Shown: one piece after another, positions 1 to 11,300 of the stretch | Position numbering within the stretch: the stretch's first letter is position 1 | Layout of the letters: each line of letters starts with the position of its first letter | Assembly: GCA_023055425.1 (NCBI GenBank) | Contig: JALGPY010000002.1 | Coordinates: 136,767,927 to 136,831,926 of the forward strand | DNA: 64,000 bases | Direction of reading: 5' to 3' | From: Linanthus parryae | Taxonomy: Eukaryota > Streptophyta > Magnoliopsida > Ericales > Polemoniaceae | Position numbers and translations under genes: made by a program | Notes under the pieces: model-generated | What the model was told of the DNA's origin: nothing | Databases searched by the model: none | The model's input: the letters and a program-made list of their open reading frames with translations, nothing else

Positions 1-240
1 GGGTGGAGCAATTGTTTCTGTTTCCGGAAGTGCAACCACATCGGGCGCATTCGTTGCAGGAACGCATGGTAGTTGGAGCAACGATTTGGCGATTCGGGTT
101 TCGCATACAGCAGCAAAAAATCTGTTTGAGAAGGCGTGCTCGTTTCTGGTTCAGGGAGACGCATCTAGTTCAGGTTTGAGAAGAGAAGCATCAGGTTCTG
201 GTTCCGAGTTGCTGAGATGATTCAAGTCAAGGTGGAGATT
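1..240 (+). mobile_element. 3' internal end of a copia element with polypurine tract
   Basis: This stretch has no open coding frame of note. It ends in a purine-rich tract (AAGGTGGAGATT, 229-240) directly before a TGTTAG LTR start, which is the layout of a copia polypurine tract and 3' LTR. The same tract abuts the LTR of the non-autonomous element at 26876-28780 (there on the minus strand), so the two are related lineages. The element's body lies to the left of the window. Confidence 0.6.
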
Positions 241-674
241 TGTTAGAAAGTTTGACTTGAATCAAACTTAGCAACAATTTGGTTAAAGAAATAACAAAGT
301 CAAAGCAACAATTAGGAAAAGTTGAGGCGGTGGTGCATGGGCTGGCAATACCACCGCCCCCAATTCATGTCTATTTAAAGTTGCTTTGTTTAGCAGTTGT
401 AGTAACACACAGGGACGTTTTTTTTTAGAGAGCACTTAGTGCTTTGTGAGCTTTTGTGTGTGTCTTCGGGTGGGTGTTGCGGGTTGCCGCCGTGGCCGTT
501 GTGGCCACGGCGGCGTGTATTGTAATTGGGTTCTCTTCTCAATTAAAATATCTGGTTCTGGCCGTGGATTAGCTAGCGGGTTCGTTACGAATTCGTTAGT
601 GAACCACGTTAAATATCTGTTTCGTTCTTGTTTTCGTTTCGTCGTTCTTGCTCGAATACCCACACGTTACAACA
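241..674 (+). mobile_element. copia LTR (related to the solo LTR at 32252-32655)
   Basis: The repeat begins TGTTAG after a polypurine tract and ends near ACAACA. It is recognisably the reverse complement of 32252-32655, for example in the blocks around 580-660. Three bases after the proposed end is TGGTAACGGAGC (678-689), a 10/12 match to the initiator-Met primer binding site TGGTATCAGAGC. An internal region therefore seems to lie on both sides, as in a tandem or recombined element. The right boundary is inferred from the relative and could be off by several bases. Confidence 0.6.
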
Positions 675-707
675 AACTGGTAACGGAGCTCTGAAACAGG
701 AGTTCTG

Positions 708-1305
708 TTGCAACATCAGTGTATGCACCGGCCTACGACCGTTCATTGGCATGCTGTCAAACAGGTTCTCCGTTACCTACAAGGCTCGTCTGACTTTTGC
801 ATCCTGATTCTGCGTGGTCCGTGCTCTCTGTATGCTTTCTTAGATGCTGACGGGGCTAATAACAAGGATGATTTCACTTCTACTTCTGGATACCTGAATT
901 ATCTTGGGGGCTCCCCTATTTCTTGGAGTTCCAAGAAGCAGCCTACAGTCGCTGAGTCCTCCACTGAGGCCGAATATCGTACTATTGCAGCCGCCTCAGC
1001 TGAACTATGCTGGATTCGCTCTCTTCTCCGAGCTTGGTGTTCCTCGTCTTTCGGCTCCTGTCATTTATTGTGACAACATTGTACCACTTCCATTTGCTCT
1101 AATCAATCTTTTCATTTGTGCATGAAGCACCTTGCTCTTGATTTTCACTTTGTTCGTGAACAAGTGCAAGCTGGAATACTTCGGGTTTCACACGTCTCGT
1201 CTACCGATCAACTAGCTGACTGTCTCACAAAGCCACTTTCTCGGTCTACTTTTCTTCCACTTCGGTCCAAGACTGGAGTTTCGTCTCGACCCTCCATCTT
1301 GCAGG
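708..1305 (+). pseudogene. copia pol remnant: RNase H domain
   Basis: The translation shows the end of the reverse transcriptase (a VLRYLQGSSDF-like segment). The copia RNase H follows (YAFLDAD, TSTSGYLNYLGG, SWSSKKQPTVAESSTEAEY). After a frame change come the terminal parts, with MKHLALDFHFVREQVQAG and a QLADCLTKPLS motif. At least one frameshift near 1060-1120 and a loss of residues around the CDN motif make it non-functional. It follows an LTR and a degenerate primer site directly, so gag, protease, integrase and most of RT are missing. It is a ruin of a Ty1/copia polyprotein. Confidence 0.85.
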
Positions 1306-1431
1306 TGCGTATAGACAATAATGTAATTAAAGAAATATTATTTAGGTTTAGGTCCTTATGTCAACTTATATAATCAGCCTTGTACCAAATACTCAGATTA
1401 ATACGATTCATCACTTTTCACTATTCCAACA
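1306..1431 (+). mobile_element. short 3' LTR of the copia remnant
   Basis: Downstream of the RNase H end lies a purine-containing junction (CTTGCAGG). A roughly 126-bp AT-rich segment then starts at TG and ends TTCCAACA. This is the position and size of a short copia LTR. No second copy is in the window, so the boundaries rest on position and on the TG..CA ends only. Confidence 0.45.
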
Positions 1432-2145
1432 TTTTGTGACAGTTGAAATGAATCAAGACAATACTACTTAAGAAATTCAATAGTAGTCAACAATTGACAC
1501 AACAAAATAATGCCACCACAATACAACCAATGACAAGAAAAAATGGAACTGGCTTCAATACCGAATTCTTGTACTAGGATTTGCATTGAAAACAATTGCA
1601 CGTCGATACCAAATTTCCTCCTGTTGTTGATACTCCAAGTATTTTCCACCATCACATAGACCAATAGTTTTCTTTAATATAGAATGAATCAATGAAGGGT
1701 CAGGAAACAAATGTTCAATGTAGATAATGCAGAAATACAGTAGTAAATAGATCTATATCTCTGCGGGGATTATGGGCACCCTCCAGAGGGTTAAAGCATC
1801 ACCAGCAGCAAGAGGTGAAAAAATCCAAATTTTATATGTTTTAAACTTTGCATGACATGCATTTGTAGTTTTTGTTCCAACATTATATTTTACTTTGTAC
1901 ATTACATAATTATGGGAAGTCATGTAAAACTGCGATGCATGAGAGGATAGAGATAGACATATAATTTTACATGCCAACTTTCTATTAGGCTAAATATAGA
2001 AAGGATGAAGCATGCTGTGTAAAATGCATGGTCATTTGCTAATAATGAAGTTTACATGATCTATTGTAGATGCTCTTAGATAGGGCCCATATTATATGCA
2101 ATAAACAGTTAAAAGAAAATTATTTTTTACAAGGTAGTTCAATAC
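1432..2145. other. intron or flank of the NodGS-like gene; no exon found
   Basis: This is AT-rich sequence after the copia remnant. I looked on the minus strand for the GS exon that should follow 2146-2334 (the PNSYxRxxP and GxxxCWG region) and did not see it. Short open frames here resemble no protein I know. It is best read as the remainder of the last recognisable intron. Confidence 0.4.
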
Positions 2146-2334
2146 CTGTTTGGAACAGGTGCTGTGAAGGCCAAAATTGAAGGGAGGTGACTTAAAACCC
2201 CTGCCATGAACTCTTCCCCAACTTTTGACATTCCATGCAGAGAGTGTCCACCAGATGCCATGAATGCATTTCTCCCATTTTCCCACAGACTGATATGCAC
2301 ATGAGATCCGGACCCAATATCATCTAATGTATAC
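2146..2334 (-). CDS. NodGS-like exon: GS catalytic core with HVH motif
   Basis: The exon starts after TTTCCATAG and ends at AACAG before GTATTG. It encodes 62 whole codons, with the first base completing a Lys codon. It includes GSGSHVHISLWENG, equivalent to the GS metal/ammonia-site histidine motif, and ends in APVPN, just before the PNSYxR ATP-site segment that should open the next exon. Both splice phases fit the preceding exon at 3472-3617. Confidence 0.9.
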
Positions 2335-5300
2335 CTATGGAAACAAATAACAAGGAGAAAACAATAAGTTACAACAGCAAGCAGTAGAGATGTCGCTAGC
2401 AAAATGAGTAAAACTCGACTTCATCAGCAATTTATTATAGAAGTATATAATTGACATCCAAGGAATACTATATTCACTTGGGACAGAAAATTCAGATCCT
2501 AGGTAGCTCGAGAAGAACTGGAATAGATATAACAAGTACTTGCCTTGCATCTAGAGTATTGTGTAATGATGTTGAACCCACAGATCATCTTCAAGTAAGG
2601 AAATAATTAGGATTCTTGCAGCTATATATATATATCGCACCACATCCTCCTATTCACCTCACCCTCTTTAGATTTTAAGTGTTTCATTCCATCTTGAGTA
2701 ACAAATATTGAGGCAGACATTCACAGTGGCCAGCTTTAAAAAAGGGCCCTAGTGGATTTCAGTTGTCTATCTAACTTTCAAAACTTTACCCGCAAGCCTT
2801 CCCTTTAGGTTCCCTTTAGGTTCGTGATAATTCTCCTCACACTCTTAGGTTGTTCTATGTTTTCAAGCCATCACTAACAGAAAGTGCTAGCTCTCCTTTA
2901 AATTTTTTGATGAAAGACTTGGTGTAATGTAAGGTTTTATGTATTTATTTTGGGCAATTTTCAAGTGTGAAGTTTGTATCCATAATGTACTGTCTATGGC
3001 TGAAGCCAAACCTATGTTGGTGATGATTTACATCTCAAGTCTTTTCTGGAATTCTTTTCTGAAGGTTAGGTGTCGAAAGTGGAAACCTACACAAAAATCA
3101 CCAGACAAATTTATACAGATATTTTAAACTATTCTTAGAGAAGAACATGTATTAAAAAACAGTGCTGATCCACGCTCATTTGATGAAAGAGCTTGTACCA
3201 ACTCACTCATAAGGGATTATCAAAGTTTGCCTCCTGAACATTAAAACATAATATGCATATGTTTGTTCTATTGGGGAATGATATTATATTTTCTTCAAAA
3301 GCAAAATATTTTGGGTTCAAAAGCAAAAACAATCTGGATTGAATATCAAAATGGAACAGTTCGAATCAGATGCACATCAACCAGGTCACCATAAAAGTTG
3401 AATTTTCTTATCAGTTATCAATTTTCAAGTACTAGAACTATCAACTACAATTTAGATGTACAAAAACCTACTTGGGGACAAAAGTTGCCAGAAATCCGTG
3501 TTTTCTTGCTACAGCTCTGATGACTTCACGCGTAAAAATGACATTATCTGCAGCATTGGTACAGGTGTCGTATTCCAGGACCACTTCAAACTGACCTTTC
3601 CCAGCTTTTGCGTGAAGCTATGAAATCCAGAACTAAGTTACCTGGAACGCGGATCGTTCCGATTCGTGGAACGGGAACGGGATCGCGGAACGCCATACCC
3701 TATGGAATTCGGTAGGCCAGGGGTAGGCTTCCTTGGATACTTTTATGGCTGTTTTACCATTTATCGAAAATAATAAAGAGAAACTGCTCAATATATGAAA
3801 TATCTAAAAGTCAATACTCTAAAAAAGAATGTAACTTAGCAAAATTCGCCCTTTTACATAGATGCTTTAGGTGAAAATAGTGAAAAAATAGGGATGGTCA
3901 AATTAAGCGATCTGGATCGCTGGTGTTCCACGTTTCGGAACGCGTGATCCAATTCGCAATTCGCGGGGGTACGAGTGAATTGTGGTAACACTGATCCAGA
4001 AAGAAAGCAAACTAATTAACATGATACTTGGATCACTTAACATCATGCGAACAATAGAAAAACCAACAATTATTAATTCATACAACCGAAGTCTCTAATA
4101 GTTCTGCCAAACGGTCCAAACTGGCCCGGGAACGGAACACCTGAGAGAGGACCACCTGGCCTGGGCCGGTCCCGGTGCTGGTCCTGGACTCAAGCAGGCT
4201 GGTCCCGGTGCTGGTCCTGGACTCAAGCAGGCTGGTCCCGGTCCGAAGATTGGATATGTTGTAACCGGCCCGGCCCACGGGACTGGACCACTATAGGCGG
4301 GTCGGTCCTAGCCCGTGGGTTTTGTTTTTTCATTTATTTATTTTTAAAATAAATTTATAAGCTACAATTCTGAAGATACAACACCTCTTAAATACAACAG
4401 ACCCTTCACCCCTAGGCCCAACACAAACACTTCACTGTACTTAAATTTCAGTGTAATATACGTAGGAGCTGAAATACAGAGATGCAGTTCCCTAACCATG
4501 TATAACTACTTTTTATTATAAATAGCAATTGCCTTTACTAGAAAGATGCAACAATAACGTCCACTGAAGTTTTCATTACAAACAACACTTGACCTTTCCT
4601 TACCTGCTCCACAGGAATATTCAAAGACTGGAGTGCAGCTACTACGTCATGAAATATCGGGGAAGTAGAATCAAATGCTGAGACTGAGCAATAGGGTGCT
4701 GTGTCAATTGGTACCCAATCATCTTTTCCCTCCCTGTACATATTTCAAGTTAGAGTAAAAGAAGACTGGAAAGCCAAAATAACAAAGAAAGTAAATAAAT
4801 ACCTTTGTACACATTTCAACAGGACAAACTCATTCTCGAATCCGGTTTTCATCACCTGCATAGATACTATTAGTGATGCAAGGGAAAGCATTCAAGCATT
4901 CACATACAAGAACCACAGCAAATACCAAATTAAAATCATCTTTCAGAACTTTTGCAACCCTCCACAACGCCTCTCTGGGGCAATAGTCCCAAGCTTCACC
5001 AGGTTTAAGACACATGTCACCCAAAACCATTTCCTCTTGATTTGACCTGTTGAGGTCCAAAACAAACAAAATAGGATGAAAAAATGTTTCTAATACACCA
5101 GATGAGTTGGCTAAAATTTACTTGAAATATAAACCCACAAACAAAGTAATCCTTTGCAAAATGATATTGCTTATTTTCAAGAAATGATAGTTTTTGCATG
5201 CATTAAGACATTTCATGTCCAAATTTGAAGGATGGGATTATCCGAGAAAAGAATCCCAAGTGTACAGTCATATAAATGAATGTTAAACTATGTACGTGCA

Positions 5301-8300
5301 TATGCATTTTAAGAAACTGATTCTAAATATCTAATTGAATGAAATAGGAAGCAAAGTAAAGAATACTTCTAGAGATGTAGGACTTTGGGCCGAGCAGAAT
5401 GTTCTCGGTACAACTATGGTGCATGGAATTAGCGACTTCGTGTCTCTGCCAATGAATTCGTCAAGGATCGAGCTAGTTAACTCACTCCAGCTATCATAAC
5501 CCTAACAACTGAAGACTAATCTGAACTTACTATACACCTTATCTTGCCTCAAGAAGCTATATTGACGTCTTGTATCAGATCAAAAGTAATGAGCTTTGGA
5601 CAATGAACTTGACAAAACATTGGTCTCTAAATTGACAGTGAGCAATTGTTCCTGAAATTACAACCAACCACTTTGTCTTGTAAAATTTCGGTTCATAGCT
5701 ATCAGTTAAACATGTTTTTCCCGGTCTGCACACTGCTGCCTTGAGTTAAACTTTGTGACAGCAAAGTACAGAGAGACTGGCACCTAAACCAAGTAATGGT
5801 TTTCTTAACAAACCTAATAATTGAGACTTGAGAAATATGGTTTGCCACGAACTTGATAGAATGGTTATATGACAGTGTATAATACGCCTATATAATTGTT
5901 CTATCCACAATCATACAGGAAAAATGATGGCGTTCAAAGTGCTACAAAACTAGAAAGATATGTACCAATTACTGGCACTATTTGATGCCGAAACACAAAA
6001 ATGGCCTCATACACTACTCTCAACCTTACACGGAAGTAGACCTCAATCAAACATTACTGTGTTTGCACAATTTTGAAACTTCCCATCACCTGTATGCTGA
6101 AATACAAAAACAGTGAAATATTCATGAAACAAGTTGCTAAATCAAGGAAGTACCAAGGAATTCGCCGCTTAGTTGCTAAATCAGGCATCAATCTGATCTC
6201 ACCCACACCACTTAGATTAGTCCCTTCTGCAATACTATCAACAGACGAACTCAAAGCCATACAAGCGACAGAGAGACCCAGACCATTCTTCACAGCAAAA
6301 TGGTCGAAACGTTCCTTGGGGACCACCTGGACCAAGGATATACAAAAAATATATTTAGAAAACCCCTAAATAGACTCACACCGGAACCTGTCAAATCATG
6401 AAACTGACTTCTCCATATTAAATGCATTATAACAAAAAATCACTGAAGGCAGTATCGACAGTCTCTGTCATTCGGAGCCCAAAATCTGAAAGCTAAAATA
6501 TGTCGCTTATTCTAGAGACATTTCACGTATTCTACATTATATCCATGCTCTTACATGTCCTTTGTCTTTCGTAAGACAAGTTCACTAGAAACTAAATCAA
6601 CTACATTACATCAACAGTTAATGAGTTTGAAAATCTACCATAACATGTAAAAGGCTTACTTAGCATGATACTATTATACTCACACCACAACCTGCCAAGA
6701 CCATGATACTGTACTATTCTCAATATTATATGCATTATAGCTGAGAATGACTGAATGCAAAATATACAATCTCGTCATTTGGAGCCACAAAACCGGAAGC
6801 TAAAGAACTAAATGCATTTCACTCATTCTACACTATGTCCATTCTCTTGCATATCCCTTGGTCTTTTGTGGTACCCATTCACAGGAAACTAAAATCAACT
6901 CCCCGACATCAACAGTTCATGACTCATGAGTCTGAAAATCGACCATTACATATTAAACAAAAAGGCTTACTTCTCCTTGTTTAGCCAAAACATCTAGAGA
7001 AGCTCGCAGGAAAGAAAGACATAAGGGTACAAAAGTGCTCTTAAATCATGCAGTAATTTCCAAAATGAGAATGAAAAGATAAAGAGGCTCACCCGGCACC
7101 TGTGCTGCCCAGAAGTATCAACCCAGATTATGCGAACAAATGTGACATCTGGTTGTAGGAAATCTCCATCTGTCTTCAGTGATTTGTACCGATCCGAGTC
7201 CAAAGGTTTGACATATAAATTTATCTTATCAAACTTTTTGGCATTCTCTAGAAAGACGTCTTTTACTGCATCAATGGCCTCAGGAATGGAGAGATTGCCA
7301 TTGCTACATGCACCGCCTAGCACAGATACAACCGCACTTGCTCTCTTAGGACCTGCAGTTACAACAAGTGGTAAGTCCAAGAGGAAATTATAGGATGCTT
7401 CATTAAAATCAAATATTCTTAACTTCTCTTATGAGTCTTATCTCCCACACACGTTCAACACAAATGCAAGCATTTTGTGCAATCATAACGACGCTTTCAA
7501 TCTTACAGTTGTGTGTGAGATGAATGAGAGATATTTTTAGGTTCCCTAGCATGTCTCCTTCTTATTAATCAAACTTGGCGCACTTGCCATGAAATCTTCC
7601 CGTTGAACTACCTACTAATATTGCAGAAGGTGCCATATACTGGACCGAAAACGCACCCATCACAATGCATCCCTCGAGTGAAACAGCCGGCACAACACCT
7701 TCAAACTTTAGGAAACAGCGGGCACATGCGGTAGTCCACTAGCCGTCGCCATTATCGCTCCACCTAAACCCGATGGTTAATCGAGTTAATAAACCACCGA
7801 ACAATCATTGTCTGCGTCTTGGCGTCTACTACCCAGGCCCTCGTCATCCAAGAGAAATCCCTCTCCCCCCCCCCCCCCCCCAATCAACCAAAGAGCCCTA
7901 AACAGAGGCCAAAGACGTCCGAGCTCGGTTTGTTTCAAATGGATACGGGATTGAGACAGAGAATCATGTATTTTGCAAAGTTACACGAAAAGTCTAAGGG
8001 AACAAAAAGAGAATAGGCACAGCTATTAAGAAAGTTGTATTTATTTATTTATTTAATGAGTGTTAGCTATTAGGAAAGGATAGGAGGAAGCAAGGTTTTC
8101 AAGATCGGGATCCTACGTAGGATCATAGATTGCCCCACAGGATCGGGGATCGTAGGATCGGATCGGGATCGTAAGATCCTACAAAAACTGTAATTTTTTT
8201 ATTAACCTGTTTCTAGTTAAATTTATGTCATACAAATGTTAATATATAAACTCAACACCTAATATACAATGGAGAATTGAAAAATTGGCAATTCTCTAAG

Positions 8301-11300
8301 AATTAGTAAATTTTAATGACATAACTACTCAAACATTGTTCCCTACCGCTATTTTACACAAAAAAAGAAACAAATTAATTCATTTACCTTGAACCTCACA
8401 TTTCCTTTTAACACATATTTGAGAGGCTGAAAGTGTAAATCACAGACCAAGAGGACGTGTTTGATCAAAGATGAGTTGATCACAATGTTGATAGTAATAA
8501 GAGAAATTTTTTCAGAATGTAGGTTTGATCTAAACATGGGGAAAACTAAGCGATTTCCGCTCCTTTACTCTCGTAGAAAGTGATTAATATATGGTGTAAT
8601 TTCTTAATCTATGGGTACGTAGCTCGGGTCGGGTTCATAGCACCTAAAGAAGCAAGAGTCCAATGATCTTCTAAACCATTCTGTCTTGTGAATATCGAAA
8701 AGGTCCCTTTGAAGAGTCGTTTGGATCGTAAAATCGTATGTGATTCTAAGATTCCACTAGTAGAATCGGGATTCTACATGAGATCCTACGAGTTTGGGAG
8801 TTTACATAGGATCGGGATCAGTTATGCGTTCAAGGATCGTAAAATCGTAGGATCGTAAGATCCGTATCGGGAGTTTGACAACCATGGGAGGAAGTATCAT
8901 TTATTTATTGATTTAATGAGTTTTAGTAATTGATTACATTGTATTAGTTAAATAACGAACCGGGCTTTCTTGTCGGTTAATTCCTAGCCAGTAGAGTCAG
9001 AACTGTTAGTGTTAGGAGTTTATTCGTGTTTCCGTGCGTGTTGTGTGTGTTAGTGTTAGGAGCTTATTTGACTTTCAGATGACGAATGAAATAATCAAAG
9101 CTAGGTGTCGTGTTTATTCGTGTTTTTGTGTGTGATCTCGAATCCCTCCAATCTGTCGATACTTTAAGCATTAATCGGTGACTTCATTTTCATTGAGTTT
9201 CATTCGCAACTGGTGCATTCATCATGTCGAACGCCCTATACAATGATACCTTCACAAAATTAGCAAAAACAATCATGGATAAGATGGACGTGATACTGGA
9301 GAAGATGGACAAAATCCTTTGGATGCCGCCAAACCCGCACGAACTAGCAAGAAACCAGCAAGGACCACCACCATCGCCACATCAAACCCTAACAGCGCCG
9401 TCGGAAGCACATAACCAGATGGGGCAACCGCAAACACAGACCACCCAGATTCAGACGGTGTTCCAATCGTTGCAACCGGAGCCAGCTTCTCCACCGGTCG
9501 GTCCATTCCAGACCGTCCCTGACCTCCGCCAACTTCCGATGCCCCAAGCTTCGCCGCCCAGCTCGCCTCCACCGTCGGAGGACAAGAGACCTCCCGTCGT
9601 TCCAATCACAGCACCGCACCCAGCAGCTCCAACCCTCGGTCGCCAACTTCGCGCCCTCTATCGCCGCCGCCCTCCGGGCGCTGCGCCAGTCACCAGCGGA
9701 CCCACCACTGCCGTCCCAGGACCACAGCCACCACCTGCAACTTCCGACGGGACAACCTCCTGGTTATTTTCCTCAGCAGAGGGAAGCTAGGGAAGAAATT
9801 GGGAAAAAAACCATCTCTCACTTTCTTGGTGCAAACTAACCATTGGACTTCTTGTCTTTTAGTTTGACCCTATTTCAGAAACTAATCAAAAAATAATAAC
9901 CTGATTACACTAATAAAAATATATCATAATATTAAAATATTAAAATTCAAAAAAAAAACTTTCTCTCTTCTCTCTCCTGGGCATCGGGATTATACCCGAG
10001 AACCCCCCCCCCCCCAACCCGTCCCTTCTTCTTCTCTCTTTCACTCTCACTGTTACTCTCCCTCACCCACCGAGACACCCTCCTCCTCCTCCTCCTCCAT
10101 TTTTTCCATCGCTCCCACCACCAAACACCCTCTCTCAGTCGATTCTCTCACTCTCTCGCTCTCATGGCCTCCTCCCAATCCTCTCCGACTGCCCTTGTTG
10201 AAGGAGTACTTGGAGATCTCACCTCCGGCGGCCAAACTCTCTCTCCGTCCTCTTCTCCGGCGCCGACGGGAATAATGGCTGCGGCCGCGGCTTCACCGGC
10301 ACCGCCTCCTCCCTCTGCACCGGCCAATGTCCACCAAGAGGTGAGTATCTTTCACCTCTTTAAGTTTACTTCATCAAACTCATGTTCTAGGGTTAGATAA
10401 AATTGATGTTGTGTTGCTTTTTTGGTGCAAAATTGGTTCATGAAATCAAGTTTTTCTGTAAATTTCACGGCTACGTTCATGTAAAAATCATGTTGATGAC
10501 CAACTGGGCGTATACAAGAACATCAATTTTGACTGAAAATCACATAGGGCGTATAAAGAACATCAATTTTGACTGAAAATCATCAAGGGGCGCCTGGGGC
10601 GCATAGTTGTTATTGTTGGGGCATACAGAACATGCTGTATGCGCCCTAGATGTGAAACAAGGAAAAAATTTGACCCCAAAGCCAAGGGGCGCACACCGGG
10701 GCGCCTGGTATCTGTCTAGGCGCCCTTGTATGCGCCCCTAGACTTCTGGGTCAAAATTTTGACCCAGAAGCCCTGGGGCGCATACAAGGGCGCCTAGGAA
10801 GATACCAGGCGCCCCGGTGTGCGCCCCTGGGCTTCTGGGTCAAATTTTTCCTTGTTTCACAGCCTAGGGCGCATACCTCAATTGTTGGGGGCATCCAGAA
10901 CATGCTGTATGCGCCCTACTGGGATATTGAGAATATTTTTTGACTGAGTAAGCCAAGGGGTCTTACAGGACGCCCCTGTATGCCCCCTTGGCTTACTCAG
11001 TGTTTTTTTTTCCAAGTTTTCAGCTTGTATGCGCCCGTGCTGGGAACTTGAGAAAATTGTGATTAGTTTTTTGAGTATGTGCCCGTAGATGATAAGTTCA
11101 TAAAGTTATGACTAATTTTCTGAGTACTTATTGATAATTGACTACTTATTGGTTTATTTGACAGGATTTGATCTCCTTGGACCAACTTGGTCGTTTACCC
11201 GCTGCCGCTAATCGAGCCGAATTAAGGAGGTATAAGTTGACGTTTCGTTCGCGGAAGAGGTCATGGATAGTGTTTACAAGGCTTACCAGACGGGAAGACG

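Noticed and set aside
1753..1977. Minus-strand frame as the missing GS exon
   Set aside because: The LAAGDAL text superficially recalls the GS LAAGIDGLRR region, but flanking residues and splice phase do not fit.
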